Position numbers and translations under genes: made by a program
In this document: positions 52,598-61,126 of the stretch, piece after piece
How positions within the stretch are numbered: position 1 is the stretch's first letter
Layout: each line of letters starts with the position of its first letter
Assembly (NCBI GenBank): GCA_015065605.1
Contig: SVPZ01000008.1
Span: 1-64,000, forward strand
Length of the DNA stretch: 64,000 nucleotides
Direction of reading: 5' to 3'
DNA from: Oscillospiraceae bacterium
Lineage (GTDB): Bacteria > Bacillota > Clostridia > Oscillospirales > Acutalibacteraceae
Notes under the pieces: model-generated
What the model was told of the DNA's origin: nothing
The model's database searches: none
The model's input: only the letters and a program-made list of their open reading frames with translations

Positions 52598-53898
52598 AAA
52601 AAAGATTCCTTTTTCTTATCGGCATTAGCGGACAAAACACGTCCAAACATTTTATGTTCTTTAAGTCTTACGTTTTCGTCATAACTATTTCCAATCATTA
52701 AAATAGCTAAAACACCTGTTAACAACGGATAGTTCATTGTGTTATCGGTAGAAGATACAATAAAAAGATAAACGGTAAGCATAAAAGTAATTATCGCATT
52801 GTCAATATTACCTTTTCGACCGAAGTATAAAACCCTTAACAATGTCATCGAGATAAGCCATAAAATATATCCCCAAAATCCCAAATCAATAAAATGCTGT
52901 AAAAAGTCATTATGTACAGAAGCAACGCCTACGTTCATAAAAGAGTTAAGTTGATAAGTCAAAAAACCTATACCGTTGCCCAAAAAATCGGGACTGAATT
53001 CATAATATTTATCTACTGCTTTATAAACTTCAACACGGCCGCTCGTTTCAACACCCGCTTCTTCAAGCAGTTCAAAAGCGCCCATTTTAATTATAAAAAT
53101 ATAACCGATAAGCATTATAACGACCAAAATACTAAATAAAGTAACCAGATGGCTCGCAGTCTTTTTATTATATTTTGCAATAAACTTCAAAAGATATCCA
53201 AAAGCCAAAGCCAGAGCAATAGCTATCATAGCAATTCTTTTAAAAGCAGATAAAAAGCAAAACAGGCACAAAACAAGTAAAATTAAAAACACTATGTTTT
53301 TCTTGGGCTTATAAAGCATATAAATCAGATAAGCGCCAAGACAAAACGCAAGTTCATGAATTTCAGCCTGAATAATTATATCACCTGTAACACCGGCAAA
53401 AGTAGTTATTAGAGTGATTAATTCTGAAAAATAGTTACCAAGTCCGTGCTGAGCAATAATAGTAACAATCATAAATATATTCGCTGCCAGAATAGCGATA
53501 AGATTGTACCATATTCCCTTTTTTCCAAAAATATAAAGTAGTGCTCCTGCACCTAAAGCAGAAGAAAGCATATTTGTATAAATATAGGTGCTTGATAACC
53601 CTCTGGAAATTACACCTATATCCACAGTACCAACAAACCAAACGAAGAGAGAAACGGCAGTAATAACAAATAAAGGAGCGCTATAAACCACCGCATCACA
53701 AAAAGAAGTAACACCTCTGGATAAATTTGGTTTGAACATAAAAATTACTATGGCTGAAAAAAATAGTACAAGAGCGAAAACGTGTCGATAAGTAACGTGT
53801 AATCCAACGTCGAGGTATTCATTAAGAAAATAATACATCATTACGGCTACTATCAAAAAGTAAATCATCTTAGCTTTTTCAAGTATTTTACTCTCCAC
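52594..53898 (-). CDS. O-antigen ligase/polymerase-like membrane protein (Wzy-like)
   Basis: A 434-aa protein with about eleven hydrophobic helices and one large extracellular loop (about 265-325, rich in Glu, Gly and aromatic residues, with SVHNDFLQHFIDLGF after it). This is the shape of the Wzy_C/O-antigen ligase family. The VHND-x-LQ-x-x-x-x-LG pattern is its best sequence mark. In a Wzx/Wzy pathway it would join repeat units outside the membrane. It is directly downstream of the two Wzz-like genes that would control its chain length. Confidence 0.8.
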   Translation of the reverse strand: MESKILEKAKMIYFLIVAVMMYYFLNEYLDVGLHVTYRHVFALVLFFSAIVIFMFKPNLSRGVTSFCDAVVYSAPLFVITAVSLFVWFVGTVDIGVISRGLSSTYIYTNMLSSALGAGALLYIFGKKGIWYNLIAILAANIFMIVTIIAQHGLGNYFSELITLITTFAGVTGDIIIQAEIHELAFCLGAYLIYMLYKPKKNIVFLILLVLCLFCFLSAFKRIAMIAIALALAFGYLLKFIAKYNKKTASHLVTLFSILVVIMLIGYIFIIKMGAFELLEEAGVETSGRVEVYKAVDKYYEFSPDFLGNGIGFLTYQLNSFMNVGVASVHNDFLQHFIDLGFWGYILWLISMTLLRVLYFGRKGNIDNAIITFMLTVYLFIVSSTDNTMNYPLLTGVLAILMIGNSYDENVRLKEHKMFGRVLSANADKKKESFL

Positions 53899-53930
53899 GT
53901 TTTCACCTCCTATAGCAAGTTTTAATGAGA

Positions 53931-55784
53931 TTAATCTCTTAAATCAGAAATATAGTCTTTTTTATTTTCAATAGTTTCGGAAAGCAATTTTCTTGCAGTT
54001 TTGTTTTCTTTAAAGGTTTCGGCAATACCTATTCTATATTCAATAACTATATTTTTGTTTTCCTCTCTATCATCGAGACGCAATCTGAAAAGTCGCATTA
54101 TATCTTCAACGGTAATATAGTCTGAATCTTCAGTAAGCATAACAAAGCTGCCATTACCGTTATATATAAATTCAGTTTTAGATTTTCCGAACATTTCTTT
54201 GATATAATTTGTGAATAGTCCAATAATTTCGTCGCCCGTATTTCTTGAATATTCCGAATTGATTTTTCCAAGGTTAGTTATATCCACCATACAATAAACA
54301 ACGCCGTCATCAAGAAGTTTTTTATCTTTAGATTTAAGATATTTATCAAAATATGCACGGTTATTGAAATTGGTAAGATGATCGGTATAGAAAATGTAAT
54401 TAACAATATCAGCAGTTCTGCCAAGAACTATCGCACCGCCACAGCACACAATCATAAGGAAGAAGAAAGCAATGGCTGTGTATAACACAACATTTACACT
54501 CTCTTTAACAGACGCAGAAGATAAAACGGATATGTAACTTGCACCAACGTATTTATTGTATTCATTATTGGTTTTGGTGGTTATAGAATACAAGTTAGTG
54601 AGTTCGCTTAAAAGTTCGTCAATATTTTTTTCTACGTTTAATTTTATATCGCTATAATTTTCATTGCTTAATTCGGCACAAGTAAGTGTAGAACCTTTGC
54701 ATTCACCCTTGCATTTTCCCGAACAAGAAGAAAACGTATCCAAAATATAGTTACAATATGCAGAATCTATTATAGAATGTTCTCTGTTTTCACTATGATC
54801 ACGCCAACTGTAAATCAGTTCGTCGTAAGTTACGGTCTGATCACTCGGGAAATCCTGAAGGTTTTTCTCATGAACATTATCAAGGATATATTCATAAGAA
54901 ATGTTAGTGTTTCCTGATTCTCTCATTTTCTTTACGTAAGCGTCTATTACGTCAACTATATCTTTAACAATACTCTCCTCTTTTTGATTAGAAATATTAT
55001 TGTTATCAATTCTCGTAGTATAGTCAGAGATTAATACTGACTTATTTTTAGTAATCTGATACTTGTAAATATCTGAAAAAATAGCAGAAACCTTAACCTG
55101 TCTTAAATAATTAAATTCATTAACTAAATCATTAAAAGAAGCGCCTGTTTCTGTTGAACGGAAATAAGCGTTCTGATCAACTCTTTGATACAAAGTGTTT
55201 ACGGTTGAATCGATGCTGGTATCAATAAGTTCCATCATTTCAATATAATCATAATCGTTTTTATTAATATTATCGATGGTATTATTGGCAGGAGCAACGT
55301 TAACGTAATTTTGACTAAAGAGTTCAAAATACACGTCTAATGTTTCATCCAAAATGGTTCTGGCAAAATCAGGACCCTCATAGCTTGCAGCGGCAAAAGA
55401 AACTATAAAAGTACTGGGTTCATATATGTACTCTTCACCTTCTTCAAGCTTAGCTTCTTTTTGAGCAACTTTATCCTGATCTGCAATAGGTGTAATATCG
55501 AGCCTTGAAATCAAACTATCAACAGAATATATACCGTTTAGACCCATTTTGTCAACTACCTTAGACATAACGGCAGATGATCTGATTTCATTAACGTCAA
55601 GTTTATCACCCGTAGGGGTTAAGCCCTTTTCAGCATTAGCATCGTTATAATGAATAACCTCAGAAGCTATATAAGAGTTAGATGCTGACAATTTATAATA
55701 AACTGCATAGGTTGCTAAAAGGCAAAAAACAATTATAAAGGGAAGAACCTTTTTTAAATATCTTAAAATTTGAAAGCTTTTCAT
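53931..55784 (-). CDS. Wzz-like chain-length protein fused to a degenerate GGDEF domain
   Basis: A 617-aa protein with two membrane helices (about 13-31 and 431-455). The extracellular part begins with a Wzz-like block (SEVIHYNDANAEKG, KLDVNEIRSSAVMSKVVDKMGL, about 41-82) that has the same pattern as the neighbouring 55805-57160 protein, and runs on in helices to about 430. It contains five cysteines in a short stretch (344, 354, 358, 362, 369). The cytoplasmic end (about 457-617) is a GGDEF fold: DHLTNFNNRAYFD (468-480), DITNLGKIN and GDEII are recognisable, but the active-site GGDEF reads GNGSF (543-547), so cyclase activity is unlikely. It may bind GTP, c-di-GMP or a protein partner and couple c-di-GMP signalling to polymer length. 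It sits 32 bases upstream of the Wzy-like gene. Confidence 0.8.
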   Translation of the reverse strand: MKSFQILRYLKKVLPFIIVFCLLATYAVYYKLSASNSYIASEVIHYNDANAEKGLTPTGDKLDVNEIRSSAVMSKVVDKMGLNGIYSVDSLISRLDITPIADQDKVAQKEAKLEEGEEYIYEPSTFIVSFAAASYEGPDFARTILDETLDVYFELFSQNYVNVAPANNTIDNINKNDYDYIEMMELIDTSIDSTVNTLYQRVDQNAYFRSTETGASFNDLVNEFNYLRQVKVSAIFSDIYKYQITKNKSVLISDYTTRIDNNNISNQKEESIVKDIVDVIDAYVKKMRESGNTNISYEYILDNVHEKNLQDFPSDQTVTYDELIYSWRDHSENREHSIIDSAYCNYILDTFSSCSGKCKGECKGSTLTCAELSNENYSDIKLNVEKNIDELLSELTNLYSITTKTNNEYNKYVGASYISVLSSASVKESVNVVLYTAIAFFFLMIVCCGGAIVLGRTADIVNYIFYTDHLTNFNNRAYFDKYLKSKDKKLLDDGVVYCMVDITNLGKINSEYSRNTGDEIIGLFTNYIKEMFGKSKTEFIYNGNGSFVMLTEDSDYITVEDIMRLFRLRLDDREENKNIVIEYRIGIAETFKENKTARKLLSETIENKKDYISDLRD

Positions 55785-55804
55785 ATTATTCCTCCACTAT
55801 TAGT

Positions 55805-57160
55805 TTATGCCTTTTTAGGAAATTTCTTTGAAATACGGTAAATCATAAAAGATACGTATGCAAAAACAGCGAAAACAAGAATTGTTTTTATTATATTAAA
55901 AATAGACGTACCGTAAAAACTAACTGCAATACATTGATTCATTTTATGACGGAAATATTCTCTACCTGCTGTTATAGATTCTTTTTCAAATTCTTTAACG
56001 TCTTCGTATATTGATTCAATTAACTCATCGGTTGAGGTATAAATCGGATTATCTCTTTCATTGGAATTAATTTTATTAATTATCAACTTATTATCCATAA
56101 TTTCTTTCTCATTAGAAGCAACGTAATCACTAAAAGTTGTTGCCATAACCGATAATTCGTCAATACCTACTTTTGTTCTGCCCATATAATATTTACCCGA
56201 CTCATCCCAAGTAGGAACAAGAACTATTCTGGTCATTTCTTCGCTATACATATCTATTGCGTCATTGCAAAGTTTATATGATACATCATTTTTTTGACGA
56301 TCAAAATCAACATCTTTATTTCGATATAAAAGTCTATCGACATAATCCTTTTCATTTCTTACAACGCCGTTTTGAAGAATCAAAGATCTCAAATTTTGAT
56401 TAATTTGAGTTTCCTTAAATTGATATACCTTACCCGCAATAGAATTAAAAGTATTTCCATTTTCAGTAACGAAACTAGGATTTTTAGCAGCCATACCATA
56501 TAAATAATTAAGAACAGACGTAGCTTCTTTGTCAAGATACAAAACAACGTCCATATATTCCATCTGTGAAAAGTCAGGTTTTTCACCACTAAGGCTGAAG
56601 TTGTCGGTATAATTCTCTATATAATAATCCTTATAAGCAGAGGTTATAAGCATAATAACGTTTTCTGCATCGAGATGATCAGTATATTTTGAAGCGTGAT
56701 ATTCAACAGCAAATTCGGTAGAAATATGATACTGTGACTCATCTCCTACGCCACCTTGCACACAAGGATGAACAGAAAGACAGTTTTTAAGTTGCTTTAC
56801 GGTAACGTTTTTGAGCGCACCTTTATTTATAGCCATTTCAACAACTTCATCACTAATGATTTCAAACATATTGTATCTGGTGCCATTAGAATTAAGAGCA
56901 TTAGAGGCCTCAGAATAATTAAGTGCAACTACCGCATAAGCGTTTTTCTTGTTTTCAATATGACTGAAGACACCGTAAACCATAGATACAACAAAACATA
57001 ATAGTATTATCCAAGCGTTAAAATATCCTGCTTTTTTAAAAATTTCTTTACGTTCAGATGGATTTACGTTCTTGTAACGCAAAATTATTATAATTACACC
57101 CAAAAGCAAAAAAATACCGACTGTCAAAACAATGATTTTTTGAAGTATATCAAATAACAT
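55805..57160 (-). CDS. Wzz-like polysaccharide co-polymerase
   Basis: A 451-aa membrane protein with hydrophobic segments at about 8-28, 47-66 and 420-442 and a large extracellular region between the last two. The block just after the second helix (VALNYSEASNALNSNG, NMFEIISDEVVEMAINKGAL) matches the Wzz-like start of its neighbour in spacing and in the EI-S-x2-V pattern. The C-terminal tail is short and basic and has no kinase domain. The start at 57160 follows AAAGGA by 8 bases; a longer frame would overlap the metallophosphoesterase gene. Wzz assignment rests on shape, motif and position. Confidence 0.65.
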   Translation of the reverse strand: MLFDILQKIIVLTVGIFLLLGVIIIILRYKNVNPSERKEIFKKAGYFNAWIILLCFVVSMVYGVFSHIENKKNAYAVVALNYSEASNALNSNGTRYNMFEIISDEVVEMAINKGALKNVTVKQLKNCLSVHPCVQGGVGDESQYHISTEFAVEYHASKYTDHLDAENVIMLITSAYKDYYIENYTDNFSLSGEKPDFSQMEYMDVVLYLDKEATSVLNYLYGMAAKNPSFVTENGNTFNSIAGKVYQFKETQINQNLRSLILQNGVVRNEKDYVDRLLYRNKDVDFDRQKNDVSYKLCNDAIDMYSEEMTRIVLVPTWDESGKYYMGRTKVGIDELSVMATTFSDYVASNEKEIMDNKLIINKINSNERDNPIYTSTDELIESIYEDVKEFEKESITAGREYFRHKMNQCIAVSFYGTSIFNIIKTILVFAVFAYVSFMIYRISKKFPKKA

Positions 57161-57179
57161 ATTCCAGTTCCTTTCAATA

Positions 57180-58412
57180 TTAAAATTTATTAATATCGAT
57201 AATAACCAATTCCGGTTGATTATTAATGCGTAAAATTCCCGAGTTTTCAAGACCGCAACTTACTATCAAATGAGCGCCGGCTACGTTATATCTTCCGTAA
57301 ACGAAGTCTCCTTTACGTTCAGGGAAAATGCCGCCTTCTTTAGTATATAACGGTCCGAGTACAGGTACACGCATTACTCCGCCGTGGGTGTGACCGCAAA
57401 TCATTAAATCTCCCCAAGATTCAGGATTAAACTCCTCAAATATCGTGGGCTCGTGAATTGCAGTAATTTTAATATTATCTTTATTTTCGTTAATGTACTC
57501 TGCGAAGGAATTGGCTGTATAAGACCAGAATGACGAAGGATTAGAAGTTAAAACACCATATATATCAACAGTAGTATTTTTGACAGAGATGGTATCCATT
57601 TCGTTTTTGAGAACTTTAATGCCGACATTCTCTAATTTTTCTTCAAACGGATCCATAAGATTCTTTATTGCGGTTTCATCGCGATTAGCCGCGTTAAAAC
57701 CGAATTTCGCATCAAGTTCACTCTCGTTTAATGGGAAGCCGTAAATACTTTCAACTTCGTTATTTCCGTATATATAATACGACGGTGCTATTTTCGAAAG
57801 TTCTGAAGCGAGGGAAACGGCATACGCCTCATCTTCTACAGCAGAATCAACAATATCTCCTGTGCAAATAATAATATCAGGAGATAAAGCTTTAATTCGT
57901 TCGAGCAGCTTAGCATTATTTATACCGTAATTTGTACAGTGTAAATCAGAAAGCTGAAGTACACGTATACGGCTATCAACCTTAATACTGCTTGTACTAT
58001 AAAAAGTTTCTCTGAACTCTCTATTACCTATATAATTAGCTAAAACCACGATCACAGAAGTAGCTATTAGAACAAAAGCCATACCGATAACAAAAAACTT
58101 TATAGCTCTGATGTTATTTTTTGTTTTAGGTTGTAAACTGTTATAGCCTTTTTTCTCCACTATTTTAATCTTTTTAACGGTGCCGAGCACCGAAAAAATG
58201 CAAGGAAATAATGAATTTTTACATTCTTTTTTAAAGATATTGACATCTTCATTACCGCTATATAAAATATTAACTTGTTTTTCATTAATGATTTCGATTT
58301 CAAAAGCATCAGACCACTTATTATACAATTCTTCTGAAGACAGTTCTTTAAAAAGATCATAAATACGTTTCTGATATAGTTTGTTATTTTCAATGTTAAT
58401 TAAGTTATCCAT
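57180..58412 (-). CDS. Membrane-anchored metallophosphoesterase with an N-terminal cytoplasmic domain
   Basis: A 410-aa protein. Residues 1-100 form a cytoplasmic domain that looks to me like the DnaA N-terminal domain fold (a W at 33 in ELYNKWSDAF, followed by a beta-strand pair and FKKECKNSL); a membrane helix (about 105-128) follows; the extracellular domain is a calcineurin-like phosphoesterase with LQLSDLH, CTGDIVDS, YGNNEVES, AIHEPTIF and ICGHTHGG. The usual GNH[DE] motif reads GNNE. Relatives include YaeI and LpxH-like pyrophosphatases. Here it lies between glycosyltransferases and Wzz-like genes, so the substrate may be a lipid-linked sugar or undecaprenyl diphosphate; this is inference. 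Confidence 0.75.
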   Translation of the reverse strand: MDNLINIENNKLYQKRIYDLFKELSSEELYNKWSDAFEIEIINEKQVNILYSGNEDVNIFKKECKNSLFPCIFSVLGTVKKIKIVEKKGYNSLQPKTKNNIRAIKFFVIGMAFVLIATSVIVVLANYIGNREFRETFYSTSSIKVDSRIRVLQLSDLHCTNYGINNAKLLERIKALSPDIIICTGDIVDSAVEDEAYAVSLASELSKIAPSYYIYGNNEVESIYGFPLNESELDAKFGFNAANRDETAIKNLMDPFEEKLENVGIKVLKNEMDTISVKNTTVDIYGVLTSNPSSFWSYTANSFAEYINENKDNIKITAIHEPTIFEEFNPESWGDLMICGHTHGGVMRVPVLGPLYTKEGGIFPERKGDFVYGRYNVAGAHLIVSCGLENSGILRINNQPELVIIDINKF

Positions 58413-58423
58413 ACCAAATACCC

Positions 58424-59569
58424 TTACTGTTGTTTTTTACACACATTTTGATAAAGACGGATGGTTTTATCCGCAACATCTTGCCAACTATATTTGTTTA
58501 AAATAAATTCATCTACGCCATCGCGTAGTTTTTCCACCAACGCTTCATCATCACACAATTCTTGCAATTTATCTTTCAAATCATCCACATTACCTTTTTT
58601 AAAATACACTGCTTTATCTTCGGCAACCGAAGTATTTTCCGGAATATCAGAACAAAGAAGTACGTTCTTATATGCCAGAGATTCAAGCAAACAAAGCGAC
58701 ATACCTTCTAAATCAGACGGTAAAACGTTTAAATAAGCATTAGAATAAAGTTCATTCAACGTATCACCTGAAATAAAGCCTGTAAAAATAATATTAGGAT
58801 TATCTTTTGCTTTTTCTTTAAGCAAATTTACGTAAGCGTCAGTATCGCTCGTATCACCTGCTATAACAAGTTTCTTATTTGTTTTTAGTTTAAGGTAAGC
58901 ATCAATAAGATAATGAATGCCTTTTTCGGCAGTAAGTCTTGAAACAACGGAAATATACTCATTTTTTTTAAGACCGAATTTTTCCGTTATAATTTGCGCT
59001 TCTTTAAAAATCGGGGGATTTATTCCGTTATTTATAATAACCGTTTCACGATTGTAAGTATCTTTAAAATAATCATAAGCTGCTTTACTAAGAACAATAA
59101 CTTCATCTGCGTGTTTAGCAAGGATTTTTTCGCCAAATTTTATGTATTTAGACGCAAAACCCTTACCCCACTTTTCTCTTTGCCAATCTAGACCATGCAC
59201 AGTTGCAACGCATTTTTTTCCAAACATTTTCGGTATCCAAAGTGCTGCACAGGGACCCTCAGCGTGAAAATGAACAACATCATATCTACTGAACGCCGCA
59301 GATAATGCCGCTGTAAAGGACGCTATCATTGCGGCAACTCCACGAAAATTAAGCGTAAAGGCTTTCTTTAATTTTACACCTTTATAGTTTTTGTTTATTA
59401 CTGTACCAACATATTCATTTTCAACCTTATCTGATGAACGGTTGTAACACGTAACGTCAATTCCCTTTTCAACCAAAATCGGACACAACGTCGTCAGAAC
59501 GTTCTCTATCCCTCCGCGACGCGAAGGAACAACTTTATGCCCAATCATAGCAACCTTCATTATTTTCAC
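58424..59569 (-). CDS. Glycosyltransferase, GT4 family
   Basis: A 381-aa GT-B enzyme. The GHKVVPSRRGGIENVL start is typical of a rhamnosyl/mannosyl-like GT4 subgroup. VVSRLTAEKGIHYLI and PSDLEGMSLCLLESLAYKNV (E-x7-E) form the donor site. It lies 10 bases after the initiating sugar transferase gene, and may add the second sugar. Confidence 0.88.
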   Translation of the reverse strand: MKIMKVAMIGHKVVPSRRGGIENVLTTLCPILVEKGIDVTCYNRSSDKVENEYVGTVINKNYKGVKLKKAFTLNFRGVAAMIASFTAALSAAFSRYDVVHFHAEGPCAALWIPKMFGKKCVATVHGLDWQREKWGKGFASKYIKFGEKILAKHADEVIVLSKAAYDYFKDTYNRETVIINNGINPPIFKEAQIITEKFGLKKNEYISVVSRLTAEKGIHYLIDAYLKLKTNKKLVIAGDTSDTDAYVNLLKEKAKDNPNIIFTGFISGDTLNELYSNAYLNVLPSDLEGMSLCLLESLAYKNVLLCSDIPENTSVAEDKAVYFKKGNVDDLKDKLQELCDDEALVEKLRDGVDEFILNKYSWQDVADKTIRLYQNVCKKQQ

Positions 59570-59579
59570 TCCAATTTAA

Positions 59580-60260
59580 TTATCTTCCCGTGCCAGTAAG
59601 CATAACTATCGGGGTCTTAAGCATAATTTTTAAATCGTTAAGATATGTACGTGTTTGAATATATTCAATATCCATTTCAACCCATTCTTCAAACGGAATA
59701 TCGTTTCTGTTTTTAGAAATCTGCCAAGTGCAAGTAAGACCCGGTGTAACCAAAAGACGTAATCTTTGATAATCTGTGTAATACTGAACTTCTCGTGGCA
59801 GAGGCGGTCTCGGACCCACCAAAGTCATATCACCCTTAAAAACGTTGAAGAACTGCATTAGTTCGTCAAGAGATAATTTTCTTAAAATTTTACCCACTCT
59901 CGTAATACGCGGGTCATTCTTGATTTTAAAAACGGGACCGTCCATTTCATTCTGATCTGCAAGACTGTCAACCATTTTATCTGCATTAGCACGCATGGTT
60001 CTGAATTTATACATATAAAATTCTTTTCCGTGGCGACCAACTCTTATTTGCTTGTAGAACGGTCCTGCAGTGGGGTCATCAATAACGATTACTATAGCAA
60101 TAATTATCATAAGCGGTAGGAAAAAAAGCAGAATAAGCGTAGCAAAGAAAATATCAAAAAGTCGTTTTTGTTTCCAAAACGTAGAATATGATTTTTCAAT
60201 AATAGCTTCTAATTTTGCTCTGGTTTTTTCATCAACTTTATCTTGTTCGATATACGGCAT
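59580..60260 (-). CDS. Initiating undecaprenyl-phosphate sugar phosphotransferase (short WcaJ/RfbP type)
   Basis: A 226-aa enzyme made of the catalytic C-terminal part of polyprenyl glycosylphosphotransferases, with one reentrant helix (about 33-58). Motifs: KRLFDIFFA, DDPTAGPFYKQIRVGRHGKEFYMYKFRTM, the LRKLSLDELMQFFNVFKGDMTLVGPRPP stretch, and TPGLTCTWQ. It would transfer the first sugar phosphate to undecaprenyl phosphate. The short form without the N-terminal membrane region is common in Firmicutes. Confidence 0.93.
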   Translation of the reverse strand: MPYIEQDKVDEKTRAKLEAIIEKSYSTFWKQKRLFDIFFATLILLFFLPLMIIIAIVIVIDDPTAGPFYKQIRVGRHGKEFYMYKFRTMRANADKMVDSLADQNEMDGPVFKIKNDPRITRVGKILRKLSLDELMQFFNVFKGDMTLVGPRPPLPREVQYYTDYQRLRLLVTPGLTCTWQISKNRNDIPFEEWVEMDIEYIQTRTYLNDLKIMLKTPIVMLTGTGR

Positions 60261-60262
60261 AA

Positions 60263-61126
60263 TTAAACACTTCTTTCTGATATATTCATTGCACTGTTAT
60301 ATTCTGTTTTTCTGTTTTCAGAAAAATAAAATTCAGAAAACTTAATATTTTTATTTTTAAAATCGGATTCATTCTCATCTATAAAACCGGGATGAAAAAG
60401 CACTTCAATATCCTTTCCGTGCTTATCCGCGATTTTTTTATATTTTATTAAGATTTTCTCAACTCTTCCTGCATCCATTTTACCTGAAAAAAGAATTCCG
60501 AAAAAATATGCACTCGGTAATTTCTTGTTTTTAACAAATCTTTTATTAAAAAGCCATAAAAAATTTAACAACCATTGCTTAATAACATTTATTAGGCTAT
60601 ATGTAAAATAAAGTGAAGGAGTTTTTATATAAGGAGAGATAGGTTCGACAGGAATCCGTATATATTCAACTGATATATTTTCTTCCTCCAAAACTCTTAT
60701 AAGAGTTTTGAAAACAGACGGAATCATGTGAGTATGTTGATGACTATCGACACAAAACGGCAGGTCGGAAGGCATAATAGATTTGTAATAAAGAACTTGT
60801 GCCCTGATTTCTTCGTAAAGCTGCTTAATAAACTCTTTACGGTTAAAAATATCGAGTTTTAAAAGGCCACCAAATGAATATTTAAAATTGCCGTCAGAAT
60901 CAGTAAAAAGCGGCACATTGTTTTGTTCTGCCATACATTTTCCCTCAACGAGATTCAAATGAAGAGAGAGTCTGACGTCTTTATGTTCTAATAATTCCTT
61001 AACATCAAAACTTTCCAAATTTGGAAAAACGCTAACTTTATTCAAAGAACCATTTTTCAAACAATCCAAAATACGTTTTGAAGATATATCATTCAGTCCG
61101 TAATCGTCGGCACAAAAATATATCAC
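60263..61126 (-). CDS. ChbG/YdjC-family carbohydrate deacetylase
   Basis: A 287-aa TIM-barrel hydrolase. Metal-binding CADDYGLND, HLNLVEGK, DSHQHTHMIP and the VLFHPGF segment match the YdjC family, which removes acetyl groups from N-acetylated oligosaccharides. In this cluster it may act on a lipid-linked or donor sugar or on the finished polymer. It lies two bases before the sugar transferase and directly after the GtrII-like gene. Confidence 0.85.
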   Translation of the reverse strand: MIYFCADDYGLNDISSKRILDCLKNGSLNKVSVFPNLESFDVKELLEHKDVRLSLHLNLVEGKCMAEQNNVPLFTDSDGNFKYSFGGLLKLDIFNRKEFIKQLYEEIRAQVLYYKSIMPSDLPFCVDSHQHTHMIPSVFKTLIRVLEEENISVEYIRIPVEPISPYIKTPSLYFTYSLINVIKQWLLNFLWLFNKRFVKNKKLPSAYFFGILFSGKMDAGRVEKILIKYKKIADKHGKDIEVLFHPGFIDENESDFKNKNIKFSEFYFSENRKTEYNSAMNISERSV

